This document shows, in pieces, positions 50,301 through 61,147 of a DNA stretch of 64,000 nucleotides. The notes under the pieces were generated by a model. The model ran no database searches and was not told where the DNA came from. It saw only the letters and a list, made by a program, of their open reading frames with translations. Location: assembly GCF_009730915.1 (NCBI RefSeq), contig NC_052489.1, positions 1,054,001 to 1,118,000 of the forward strand. The letters run 5' to 3'. Position 1 is the stretch's first letter. Every line of letters starts with the position of its first letter. The translations under genes and the position numbers were made by a program. Source of the stretch: Dioscorea cayenensis subsp. rotundata (taxonomy: Eukaryota > Streptophyta > Magnoliopsida > Dioscoreales > Dioscoreaceae).

Positions 50301-50847
50301 GGATTTTGTTCAGCTTGGTAGTAAAGCTAAAAATGCTGCCACTGAAGCGAGGGATGCTGAGGCAGTTCTCGGAGATATTCCAGATGAATTTCTCGACCCA
50401 ATTCAGGTTAATCTTCTTTTCCTGTTTATTTCAATATATGAAATATGCCATTTGAAATATTTCCAAGACTCAAAAGATTTATCACATTCTCTAGCTAACA
50501 AATGGTTTTTAATCGTAATTATACTGATATGTTGTCTGCTCTTGCAGTACACTCTGATGAAGGACCCTGTTATTCTGCCTTCATCAAGGATATCAATAGA
50601 TCGAGCAGTAATACAAAGACACCTTCTCAGTGACAGTGTATGTGTCTCCAGCCACTCTCTTTTCTAAAACAACCTGTTTCGTTTATAGCTGAACATTCTT
50701 GAAAATAATGTGTATATTTTTATATTGCAGACCGATCCATTTAACCGATCACACCTCACGCAAGACATGTTAATCCCTGATGTTGAGCTTAAAGCGAAAA
50801 TTGCAGAGTTCATTAAATCCCAAGAGGTGAAGAAGCTTCGCAGATGA
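44332..50847 (+). CDS. UFD2: Ubiquitin conjugation factor E4 (UFD2/UBE4, Arabidopsis MUSE3 type), U-box E3/E4
   Basis: Sixteen exons: 44332-45173, 45728-45932, 46081-46232, 46340-46553, 46952-47104, 48081-48284, 48382-48494, 48563-48677, 48783-48872, 48969-49172, 49348-49443, 49787-49909, 50045-50137, 50242-50406, 50548-50637, 50731-50847. All are GT-AG; the sum is 2976 nt, 991 aa. The N-terminal part starts [20 protein letters not shown]. The Ufd2 core contains [73 protein letters not shown] and [22 protein letters not shown]-box covers about residues 916-985 ([53 protein letters not shown]). The enzyme extends ubiquitin chains on substrates; in Arabidopsis MUSE3 promotes turnover of NLR immune receptors with SCF-CPR1 (family knowledge). 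The C-terminus after KSQE appears shifted out of frame (see findings). The 5' exon is GC-rich. Confidence 0.95.
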
Positions 50848-51891
50848 AGCAGTCGAACCCGGATGTCATTGATCTTGTTGATAGCGTCTAGCAATGTCCA
50901 ACATACAAAACCTTTCACTTGCAAGGGCTTGCCTGCTGAACAAACTCGTAGGTTACTTTATCATGCTTGAAATTATTTACATAGATCAACATACGGCACG
51001 GCCAGAAATCAATGAAGGTTTTTGACATTTGATTCGTTTCGCAGGTACATCAAATTGTTTAGAGTATGAAAAGAAGCAATGATTCAAAGCTCAAAGTTGA
51101 TGTAAATGCTTAGTTATTATGTACTTTAAACTATGATCAAAATTATATATTAACCTGATGGGCAGCAAATCACTGTTGTTGCTTGACGTACCAAGTGATT
51201 TATTTTAAATTAAAGGGAGAAAAAGGATGTGTGGTTCTCTTTTTTTTCCTTTTACTTGATCTACTACTTTGGTGCATTTTGTATGGTTATATTTGATATT
51301 TTTTACAGCTTTTCAAGCAAAAAACAATTGGATCACAATATATGCATGGTGTCTCAATAAATTCTCTTCACTTGAATTTATTCTTCAGTTATTATTTTGG
51401 TTCTTTCTATTGGTTGTGTTAGCAATGTTGATGTAATTAAGCAGGCTATATACAATTACTCTGTGACTTTTTAAATTTCACTTGTTAGGATGTGGGTAAA
51501 TATTTTGATAGGGCACCAAACTATGTCACGACTCCAATTTGAATCAAAAATGGTTATTTAATTTTAATTTTATTTCACTGGATAATCACATGAGAGATTT
51601 TAGTATATTTTTTATGATATGATGTTACATATTTCTATCAGCATACGAGATAGAATTGTTAATTGGACAAGTAATGTGTCATGTATATTTTGACAGAGAA
51701 TTTTTAGTATTTATATTATAAAAAAATAGGTTAAAATCTCTCAGGTAACCAGCCAATAAAACAATAAGCTGGTAACCCGGTTTTTATTCTCTAAAAATCT
51801 AATTTTCAAGTACCTCCTACCCACCACCTGGTCAAGCCAGCATGTCAACACAATGACAACAAGATGTGGTAACAAAGAAACCATGTGTGTG
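50848..51891. other. E4 3'UTR and spacer
   Basis: It holds the 3'UTR of the E4 gene to about 51160, then AT-rich spacer. GTAC cores occur near 51189 and 51810. No coding sequence is seen. Confidence 0.5.
51810..51813 (+). promoter_or_regulatory. GTAC core, possible copper-response element upstream of the MIR398-like hairpin
   Basis: MIR398 promoters carry GTAC cores bound by the SPL7/CRR1 copper regulator (established). A single core lies about 160 bp upstream of the 5' arm. One 4-bp core is weak evidence on its own. Confidence 0.25.
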
Positions 51892-51902
51892 TATATATAT
51901 AA
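51892..51902 (+). promoter_or_regulatory. Candidate TATA box for the MIR398-like transcript
   Basis: TATATATATAA lies about 70-80 bp upstream of the hairpin's 5' arm, a spacing that would place transcript start near 51930. The segment is followed by an AGG run at 51921-51940. Confidence 0.4.
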
Positions 51903-51954
51903 GTTATGACAGAGCATCATGAGGAGGAGGAGGAGGAGGACCAGAAGAGAGATT

Positions 51955-52118
51955 GAAATAGAGAGTTAAATCCAAAGGAGTGGAATCTGGGAACACAGAT
52001 ATTCATATGATGATAGATGCATGCATTTGCATTTGCATTTGCTAATGCAATTTCTCTATCTTTTTTATTTGTGTTCTCAGAATCTCAGGTCACTCCTTTG
52101 GCTTGTCTCACTCTTTTT
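51955..52118 (+). ncRNA. MIR398: MIR398-like microRNA precursor hairpin (variant mature arm)
   Basis: The 5' arm (51972-51997) reads CCAAAGGAGTG then GAATCTGGGAACACA, close to the known miR398 passenger form GGnGYGnACTGRGAACACA. The 3' arm (52070-52101) reads TGTGTTCTCAG, AATCTCAG, GTCACTCCTTTGG. Without the central AATCTCAG it would be TGTGTTCTCAGGTCACTCCTT, the miR398 mature sequence with one change from the TGTGTTCTCAGGTCACCCCTT form. The arms pair over CCAAAGGAGTG/CACTCCTTTGG and GAATCTGGGAACACA/TGTGTTCTCAGAATC (one mismatch, one G:U), leaving an asymmetric bulge of about 6 nt in the 3' arm. Pairing extends outward (GAGAG with CTCnCTC) and inward (GATAG with CTATC, ATGCAT with ATGCA). The loop has a GCATTT microrepeat. 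miR398 normally targets copper superoxide dismutases and their chaperone under copper control. Whether this copy is processed is unknown. Confidence 0.6.
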
Positions 52119-52383
52119 TACCAAGTTGTGCATCATTCTCTCTTTTCTTCTTTTGATTGTTTCTTTGCCAGAGCTTGGTCTCTATTTTTATTTTATTTTA
52201 TTTTATTTCATATTCTTTTGTAAAAATATGTGTGTGATCTTACAAAATATAAAAATATTCGTGTGCAAGTGTGTTTTATATATAGCTTTTATTATCCTCT
52301 CTCTTCTAAATGCTGTTTTACCTTCTCCTCTTTTTATTATCTTTTAGATTTGATTTTGCTGCTGAGATGATAAGAAAAGAGAG

Positions 52384-52422
<39 letters not shown>

Positions 52423-53099
52423 CTTTTTCAAAATTAATTAGTTGGTTGTTGGTCACAGAGTACCCCACTGTATATATATATAAAGGATGTTTTGGGTGTA
52501 TAGATAGATATATAACTTAACTTTTCATGGTTATATATAATCCAGCATTTTGCTAGAGGTATATATTCTCAGGTGAAACCTCATAATTACACAAATATCC
52601 CGTTTAAAATTTTAACGTCCATTTATTGTAGCAGTAGCAGGAGAGAGATATTTTGTCGGTAAAAGCCACAAATTTGCAAATATATGACTTTTTTTTTTTA
52701 AAAAAAAAATGTGTATACATACACACACAGAGAAACAGTACATTGCCATTTTCTTAATATATATATATATATATATGACTTTATTAGTGTCCAAATTCAT
52801 ATTTTCTTTCATTTTTTTTCAAGCAATGATTTATCAAAATAATATATATGATCAAACAACACATATCTCAATGGCATGACAGCACTAATTTAAAATTGTT
52901 CCAAATTTAAATATTTCTTATAGTAAAGTGGTGGTAACGGTTCCGGGTAAGTCCCGTATCTTCCGATAAAGGTACAAAATTGAATGTTCACTTTTATTTC
53001 TATGCACGCCCTAACTTTATCCAGACGATTTTGTAAAAAATAATAAAAATAATAAATAAATAAAATTAAAATAAATAAAAGGATCCCTATTTATAGAGA
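52119..53099. other. AT-rich spacer with TA microsatellites
   Basis: TA runs lie at 52389-52418 and 52759-52776. Short open frames after the hairpin are pyrimidine-rich and have no family features. The stretch 53030-53080 is A-rich and probably lies in the proximal promoter of the next gene. Confidence 0.5.
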
Positions 53100-53186
53100 A
53101 TGGCTGATGATAAAAGCCAAAACCATGATTGTGTTTTGGTGGTGGAAAATAGAGAAGATAGAGAGGAGCCAGCAAATGCAATCAGC

Positions 53187-54493
53187 ATGAACATGGTCTT
53201 CTCTTCTTCTTCTTCTACTACTATTTCCACTCTATGCTCACACAAGCTCACTCATACCAAGAGAACTTCACAACTCTGCCACAAAAACCCCATCTTTCCT
53301 TCTCCATCTCACCTTCGTCTTCTCCACAAGTCCATCCCACTCGCTGCTTCTGCTTCCATCCTCTTATTATGCTCCTCCCCAGGTACTTGACTTCTTATGC
53401 ATGGTTGTGTCCCTTTGGTATTGTTGGTGAATGGTAGACTTTGAATTAACTCTCAAAATAGACTCTTTTGATTAATTATAAGTGGGCAAGCCATTCTCTC
53501 CAGTGTTTTTGATGAATTATAAGTTTCACATTGTGCTCTTGGATTTCAAGGTGTGTGTTCTGTTTGATTTACAAATGTTTTCATGAATTCATGGGTTCTA
53601 TTGCTGCAGTGATTATGATGGTTAGTTTTTTCTTGAGGTATGAGATTCACTGGCATTTTTCATCATTTGAGTAAGCTCAGATTCATGTTTCTCTATTTCA
53701 TTCTTTCAGTATTTCAGACTGTTCTTCTATTTGATAAGATATAAACTTGCTGTTCTTCTGCGAGAATCCATTGCAAAACTAGATCATTGTTCTCTTGACA
53801 TTTTATTCATGTTCTCTGTTTTTTCTTGTGCTTTGATCTCAGATTGTTACTTCCTTTCCAACTGATATACAATGATTGATGAAACTTGTAACATTACAAT
53901 GAATGCTAAAATTTTTAGCATATCATATCTGAGTTTAATGAGTAATATATGTAGCAGCCAATGCCGGCTTTCTCTCTGGTTTCTCTGGTTTGGAATCAAT
54001 TCCTGGTCCTCAGCTGCCTCAATTTGACTTCCTTACAAAATTTAATGGTATGATTCATAGATATTTTTATTGATTTATCTGAAATCCTTAGTTTGATTCT
54101 TAAATTTACCAATCATGAAATCTTTGTCTTGAAGAGGAAAATCAGAAGAAGTATGCTGAGTTTGATGAAAGGTTCAAATCATCTCCTGTGCTTAAGGATC
54201 TACTTGAAAAGTCCAAATTGAACAAACAAAGGTGATATAAGTCACAGAATTATATCTAATTTGATATGTTAGCTTTGTTTCCAAGTAATATATATATATA
54301 TATGAATTGAATTTTAACTTTTTTTTTCGTCTATTTTTAATGGAATGCAATCAGGAACAAGAGAGAAATCCAAGATAAATACTGCATCCGCGGTGCAGAA
54401 TGGGGTGTAGGTGATTGCTCAACACAAGGAATGACAGAAGAAGAACGAGACGAATTCATCGCCATGTTGAAGAAGAAAAGTGGAGGAGATTGA
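53187..54493 (+). CDS. Plastid PSI-N (PsaN) domain-like thylakoid protein
   Basis: Four exons, 53187-53382, 53958-54047, 54135-54231 and 54355-54493, all GT-AG, give 173 aa. The N-terminus MNMVFSSSSSTTISTLCSHK followed by a Thr/Ser/Arg/His-rich stretch is a typical plastid transit peptide, then a hydrophobic AASASILLLCSS that may act as the lumen-targeting segment. The mature part has FDFLTKFNEENQKKYAEFDE, then LKDLLEKSKLNKQRNKREIQ and DKYCIRGAEWGVGDCS, which resembles the LEKSK region and C-containing part of the PSI-N family, and ends in an acidic/Lys tail. I recall a related Arabidopsis protein, At1g49975, annotated as PSI-N-like. PSI-N helps plastocyanin dock at photosystem I; this divergent paralogue may do something else. 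An in-frame ATG at 53100 would add 29 acidic residues, unlike a transit peptide, so 53187 is preferred. Confidence 0.75.
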
Positions 54494-56224
54494 ACTGGTA
54501 ATGTAACTCTTCATGTCGAGACGATGAATTTCTGTTTGCATTGTTAGATCTTTATCATTCAATGTCCAATTCTGAAAGCACATTAACCACTATTCTTTAT
54601 TTTTTCAATCATTATAAGTTTAAGTGTTCTTGTTGATCTTCTAAACATTAAAACTAGCAATTTGAAGTTATCATATGTCATACCATCAATGTTTTTTCTC
54701 TGAAGTGTTTGACTTCTTGTTTTTGCAGTTCTTGCGTTCCATACAAAGAAAGGAAGGATTTTTTTTGGGAAATCTTCATTACTCAGAAATAGAAGGCTCA
54801 CGAATAAATCGGCAAAATTTCCAAAATTAAATATAGCTTTAATTTCAAGACAATGAGTAATGTAGATTTTAAAATCTCATGTTGTTCTATTATTTTTCGT
54901 CTTTGTTTCTCAAAACTTTTTGTTGCATGAATCAGTTTCTCTTGTATTAATGCTAGTATTTACTGAATCAGTTTGATGGTTAAGGAGAAAACATATGTTA
55001 TACTTCGAATTATCATGGCCAATCCATTTATGATGCAATTATGCAAGTGAAGATGCCTTAAATCAAACATCATTCCTTGTTCGTTTTTCTTTCAATAAAA
55101 TTATGGTTTATCCACATTTATCTTATAAAAAAAAAAGCCTAAGATCAAATACCGCTCTTGAATGAATTTGAATTGTTGGATTGTAGCCTTTCGGTTATAG
55201 AAGGTAGATGAACCGGCCGAGGGATTCGAACTCGAGAGACTCGGCTGATGAACACATTGACTGTATGGGTAAAACATTACAACAGAAAGCAGAGATGTAG
55301 CCGGTCCAGGACCAATAGGTTTTGCAGCAGAACATGGTGTATTTTTCTTTCCATAGTTTTGACTGGAATTTCTAGATTGAAAAGAAATGTTATGTGAATC
55401 CAGTGGTTTCTCAGTCAGAATGTTTTTCAGGTGAAAGGAATTGGTTAAGCTGCAAGCTTTGCTTATAAGTTTGATGGCATCAATGGAACTCCCTTCTTTT
55501 GTCAGTCCTGAATGAACCTTCCTTTGTGTGTGTGTGTGTGTGTGGATGAACTAAAAATCAGTTCTAGAAGACATTCCTCATGATTTCAATGTCAAAATTT
55601 TTGTCATTAACAAAGTTTTGTTTTGCATATGAATACATACATAAATCAGCATGAAATAAAATGGTAATCAGAAGACTGATAATTGAATTCATTCCCCAGA
55701 CACACACAATAATAAACATGAGTCACTAGTAATTCTCAACAAGAAATAATAATTATTAATATTTTAAAGAATGGATGGAAACAAAATAGGTGAGAGAAAA
55801 TTAATTTCGCATATTTATTTACAATTTTTGTTTTATTTAATTATTTGGCTAAATTTTTTTTAAACAAATAGACAGAGCCCAATTTAAGAAGAAGCTCAAA
55901 TAAACTAAAGACCATCAGGCTGTTGGTATCAAACTTAAAGTTCTAAAAATGCGTTATTTACATTTATATCCCTTTATATTTTGTGTAATTTTGTGCAAGT
56001 TACTGCAAATTTTGATTTTTTGCACAAACAACCCTATAAATACATATATGTACAAAAACCATGAAAAGCATAGGCATGATCAAAATCCTCACCACTGCAT
56101 TTATGTACAAAAACTGCATATGCCTGCAGAAGAGAATTCCAACATGAAAACAATGTCTCAAACATAAACCCTAAAAGCAAGATCAACTTCCTAGTTCTCC
56201 AAACAAACTATATTAAGCAACCTA
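54494..56224. other. Convergent spacer between PSI-N-like and MinE genes
   Basis: It contains 3'UTR sequence, a GT microsatellite at 55524-55543, a SINE-like fragment at about 55128-55330 and otherwise AT-rich DNA. No further coding region is supported. Confidence 0.5.
55128..55330 (-). mobile_element. SINE-like fragment (tRNA-derived, T-tailed)
   Basis: On the minus strand GAGTTCGAATCCCTCGG (55217-55237) matches a pol III B box, an A-box-like TGGTCCTGGACCGG lies about 80 bp upstream, and the unit ends in a T run (A run on plus at 55128-55137), as in plant Au-type SINEs. No terminal duplication was established. It could also be a degraded tRNA remnant. Confidence 0.35.
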
Positions 56225-58968
56225 TTAATTCCCATTGGGTACATAGAAATCGAATGTGACATCAACAGTACCAGATGCATCTCCCGTGTCTCGGTACTGG
56301 ACACCTGTGATCTTGCCCTTGCAGTCCTCTTCAGATTCTTGATACTCAGGCTTCACTCGTCGGACCGGGACTGTGACCGAGTACACTGTACCGAGGTCAG
56401 GGTCAGTTGAGACACTTAGCTGGACCTTGTCCTGTGAGTCTATTTCTACAAAATCAGATAAGGCCTCAACAATGTTAGTCACAATCTTTTGCTTGGCTTC
56501 ATCGCTGACAGCACATCGGTCTGAGAAAAGGATCATTTTCAGCCGTTGTTTTGCAACTTTAGCGTTGGAGTTTCTTCTAGCTGTTGATGTGGGGAATAAT
56601 ATCTTCCAGGCCAAGCTCAGACGATCAAAGAAGTTCATGGTGATGGCGTTAAGCAGGAAGCCTTCTGCATCTTGATTAAAGGTTGTTGATGAGAGTTTGT
56701 TATCTGTGGTGCGGAAACAGCGAAAATCTTCACGTCCGATTGAATGTCCTTCCAATTTCATGTGCGGCCATTTACTTGTTATCTTGAGATCATTAGATCC
56801 TCCAGTAAGAAAGCCACCCAACTGTAAATGCTGTGTACCAACAAGAACATAATATTATTAAGAATATAAGATTTTAGACCTCCATAATTAAAATGGGTAT
56901 GCAAGTGGAGCATAAATACAGTAAGTTGAAGGCCACAATATTGACTCATTAGATCATAATACATGCACCCTTAAGAGGTGAAGTCTTGGAATTGGATTCT
57001 AAACAAATGAAGGTTCTGCCGTACGTGCTCAAAACAGGAAAGCATAAGTTTGGGTTCAGCACAAATAAAATACACGCAACTTTCATATGTCAATCAATTG
57101 GTGAACAAAGAGAATTTGCATAAAATAGATGAATTTGCATAAAATAGATGTCGCCAAGTCTTAAGACCAAAACTTAGTAGTTTTTGTAATACATACCACA
57201 GGACATTAAACTCTATGAATCAAGAAAACACATCTAAAAAGTAGCTGGCTTGATATATAAATCGGACTACAGTTGTACTGAAATTACGCAGCATCAGTGA
57301 AAGGTTTGAAGCACATAACACTCTAAATTGATTATCATCACATAATGTTTATCATACTTCTCATGGAATCTAGCTTAATGTAATTGTCATAGTCTACTGA
57401 TCAAGTACAAACAACATTTCAGCCATCAAAACCTAAAGCTCGTTCAGTAGAGAATACTCAAAGGCAGCCATTATATCGCTTGACACGTGTGTGCGCTTAC
57501 CCATCCAGGATAAAGACAGAACAGATACAAAAACAAGTCTCCAATCTAGGCAATCATTAAACGCAAGAGAAAAAATGCTACACGGAAAGAAGCTAACTGT
57601 ATTCCTTATTGTAAAAGGAGTCAAACATCTAAATATTATTTTGGGAGATATACTACAGAATAAGCCGATGGCAATGTCTTAAATTGCTTCATACTTCAAT
57701 AAAATAAACTACAACAGGTAAACTAATTATTTATTGTTCTTTGAAACTGTGTGCTATTTTGTTATTCCTGTTTATTAAAAAATTTCTAGACTACTCCAGT
57801 AGTGGAGCAACAATGATACATATACATTATGTATTAGCCTCATTGCTTTCAATCCAACTATGTGGCATAAGAAGTCATTTGTTTCACTATATCATACAAA
57901 AAATGATGTCAAACATTACTCCTAAACAAGCTTAGATTAATTCCTTAAAGGAACATATGATGGTCAGCCCATCTTTGATAAACAATAACCTACAAATGCA
58001 ATAAACAACCTCCTACTCATATATATTCAAGCAGTTAATTAAAAATTGTGCCAATTTCAACAAAGAGAGCATCAAAAGGCAAGTTTTTATACAAGATCAA
58101 TAACAAAGCACAACATTATCAGGAATGTTATTCTCATTTTAGAAGAATATCATCAAAGTAGTAAAACCAGGACCATCAATACAGAATATAGTGTCACAAT
58201 TCCAATACCGCTCGATCACACGCACACCATCAAACCAAATAAAACATGGTGTCTTAACAAACAATAGAAAAAGTCAATACCAAGAACGTCATACAAAGAA
58301 AATGGAGATAACTTGATCCACCTACACTGATAATCATCCACAATCAACACAAGGAGTCAATATCAGCAAAATGATAATCTACCACAAATGCCAAAATTCC
58401 CAAACCATTCTATCTGATTTTCTTCTCCCAAATCACTAACCAATTTGTCATCCTGATCAAAGATCAAAGCGCTTCAGCTGCAATTTTTATTCAATTTTCC
58501 ATCCAAACATATCCCATACAATTAAAAAAAATTAAAAAAGAAAAGAAAATCATACCCACCAAGATTATCCAATCATTATGCATCAAATAAATTTCATTGA
58601 CTTTATTTTAGTAAACAGATTCCCAAAAACTCATGAATTCCTGGTATGGACGATGCTTCTCACAAACAAATCCATCCGGTAATCATCAAACCCCATATTC
58701 AAGCATTGGCAAAACCGATTGATTAATCACAAAAAAAGAGCAAAATAAAAATGTAAAACGCGCTTGATTGCATCCAAAACGCTACACAAACACAAGAAAA
58801 ACATCCGAAATCACTTCTTCGACAAAAGGGCTAAAAAAACAACAGAAAAATTAGGGGAAAAAAATGAAAATACCGAACCTTTGAAGAAGAAACTGAGGGT
58901 CTGAAGGGATGCTTGGGACGAAGAGAAGCAAATGCCCCAAATGCCTTCAAATCGCCGGCGATCGCCAT
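56225..58968 (-). CDS. MINE1: Cell division topological specificity factor MinE, chloroplastic
   Basis: Two exons are proposed: 58879-58968 (MAIAGDLKAFGAFASLRPKH, a plastid transit peptide) and 56225-56821, separated by a 2.06-kb intron, for about 228 aa. A second acceptor nine bases upstream (exon start at 56830) would add HLQ. The MinE region starts with FLLNAITMNFFDRLSLAWKI, which matches the MinD-stimulating helix, and continues KQRLKMILFSDRCAVSDEAK, ALSDFVEIDSQDKVQLSVST and TVYSVTVPVRRVKPEYQ. The plant-specific C-terminal extension DVTFDFYVPNGN closes the protein. MinE with MinD positions the plastid FtsZ ring at mid-plastid (established). The exon 1 donor, AAAG|GTTCGG, is a weak GT site and its assignment rests on frame and family fit; an extra small exon in the long intron is possible. 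Confidence 0.93.
56822..58878 (-). other. Long first intron of MinE
   Basis: AT-rich with no supported coding exon. The short open frames at 57433-58267 on either strand lack family resemblance. Confidence 0.5.
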
Positions 58969-60547
58969 GGCTCCCCTTCTCTCGGAGCTGGGTCTTTTTT
59001 TTTCTCACCTTTTCCCCTTGAAAGAAACACTCGAATGGATGAAGGCATTTATGTGATTAAAGGTAAATCATAAGGCTATTTTCGTACATATATAATTTTC
59101 ATTGGCTTGAAGAATGGAATCTCAGTAGTAGCACATGGGAGTGATCTTGTCGTTTTTCGGTTTAAAAGACCAAAATACCCTTCATTTCGCTCGTTTTCTT
59201 ATCTTCATTAGTCTTTGTTTTACTCGAATTTCGAGCTCTGATTTGGGATTCGAAGCTGATTCTCAAAATCAAGCTGAATTTTTCTAATTATTGTTTTTAC
59301 TTTTTGTTTGTACGTGTCTGGCTAATTTTTAGAAAATATTTTAAATTTTTTTTAAAAAAAAATTTTGGAATCTGGTGCAAATACTTTTGTGAGTGGATTT
59401 ATATTCTTGGGTGAAGCCTGAGATAAATGCATGATAAATAATTTATAATATATTAGAAATACAACATGTTAATTTATAACTATTTTTAGATCATAAATTA
59501 AAATTACAGTACCTCCCAAAACAATTAAAAAATCAATGTGATGTTTAACTAAACAAACCATGAGAAGATGATAATATTATAAAATACTTGCTTTGTTGTT
59601 GTTTCACATGTCTCTGTTCTCTTTATATCATATATTTTTCTCTATTTCAACAAAATACTTGTTTTATATATTTTTTAATAATAGCATTTGACAAACGTAC
59701 ATCTTTTTATAAATAATATAAACAGATCAGCACTAAACAAATAATTACCCATGACTTTGGCAGTCATCATACCATCGACTATTCAATCGATCGCTTTTAG
59801 ATTTTTATTTGTATTTCTATGTAAAAATGGATAATTAATGTTATACTAAAAAAAGAAACTATATTTGTTTATATTCATACAAACCATAGTTATTTGTTAT
59901 AATATTTTTTATATAAAAAAAAATATTAGCCTTTATCATCCTTCTTATCCATCTCAAATCTCAATAAATAGAAATTGCTTGTTTTCTTTATTTAGTGAAA
60001 AGATTTTGATCATGATCATGATATAATTTAGAAACATTTCACTCAAAACCCTTCTCAAAATGCACTAAAATCCTCATCTACTATCCTTATTTTAAAAAAT
60101 TAAAATAAAATTAAAAAAAAAAACCAAGCAAGGTCAAAATCAAAAGACTCAAAACAGAAGAATAGTGCCTGGGGTAGTATCATAACAACCTACACTTTTT
60201 CAGTCACTTAAAATACCAAGAATGCCCCCTCCCATTTAACATCAAATGCAACCTATATATCATCTTCAAAATAGAACTTAAAATTGAAATTTTTCTTGAT
60301 ATATTTAGATGAAAAAAAATATATATTAAACAGCACAATAAGAAAATGATTTAGTTGTGAATTTCATGAAGACAATCATAGCATCGAAGTCATCCAAAGG
60401 CAGAGGTTAATATTTCTTGGAAAACAAGTAACAGATTATCTTTATATAGTAAAAGACTATAATACCCTCGAATATCAGCATGGAAATCAGACTGGACTGG
60501 TTGCACCTGTGAAGGGCATTTAGGGAAAGAAAAGTTACCGTCAAACC
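58969..60547. other. AT-rich spacer: MinE promoter and phytocyanin 3' region
   Basis: The segment next to MinE (58969-59300) is its leader and promoter. The part 60150-60547 probably contains the phytocyanin 3'UTR. Between them is AT-rich sequence with no identifiable gene or repeat. Confidence 0.5.
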
Positions 60548-61147
60548 CTAGAAAACTCCGGCGAGGAAGACGGCGGCAGCGGCGAAGTTGAGAGAGATGA
60601 AACGGGTGAGAGCGGAGGATCCAGAGGGTGATGGGGCTGATTGCAGTGGCAGTGAGGGCGCAGGAGCTGGGGTTTCGTGGACGAGGATGGAGAGCTTCAT
60701 GCCGTTGTAGCACTGCCCGCGGCTGCAGATGAAGTAGTAGTTGCCGGCGTCCTTGAGCTGGAACGCGAAGCTGTGTCCCCGGCTCCAGTTCATGATCGCA
60801 TTCTCAGCAGAGCAACGATCGAAGGCTGTAGAGTTAACCTGGACAACGTCGTACATCCCTTTCTGATAATAGAACACTGAAAACCAAGAAATCAATGGTG
60901 AGATCCGATTGATTTAAGAGAAATACTTAGATCTATAGAATACGAGATCAAAACCAAGCCATTCGCCGACGAAGAAGCGCTCGTGGGAGGCCCAGTCAGT
61001 GTAGTTGACGTTCGGTGCCCAGCCTTGCTTGCCGCCGACGTCGTGCTTGGTGGCGGAGACGGAGACGCAGAGGAAGAGCATCGCGATGAGTAGGATTGAA
61101 GGCGAGGCTCCGACGGAGAGACGGAGATGGGTCCTTAGGGTTTCCAT
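60548..61147 (-). CDS. Early-nodulin-like / lamin-like phytocyanin, secreted and probably GPI-anchored
   Basis: Two exons, 60955-61147 and 60548-60876, join at GEWL | VFYYQKGMYDVV for 173 aa. The protein has an N-terminal signal peptide (SPSILLIAMLFLCVSVSA) and a plastocyanin-like domain: KHDVGGKQGWAPNVNYTDWA, VVQVNSTAFDRCSAENAI, GNYYFICSRGQCYNGMKLSI. A Pro/Ser/Ala linker (TPAPAPSLPLQSAPSP) and a hydrophobic tail AAAAVFLAGVF follow, typical of GPI attachment. The two disulfide cysteines (DRC and CSRGQC) are kept. The His of the usual CxxxHC copper motif is Gln here, as in many ENODL proteins that do not bind copper, so a structural or signalling role at the plasma membrane is more likely than electron transfer. 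The donor is GTTTTG, a weak but usable site. Confidence 0.88.

Noticed and set aside
50832-50848. A 17-nt intron (GTGAAG...TTCGCAG) near the end of the E4 coding region
   Set aside because: It has GT and AG ends and would reach the downstream tail frame, but it is far too short for plant splicing; a 1-bp indel is simpler.
52017-52347. Small open frames overlapping and following the MIR398-like hairpin
   Set aside because: Composition is driven by pyrimidine-rich and TTTGCA repeats; the hairpin explains the sequence better and no protein family is recognisable.
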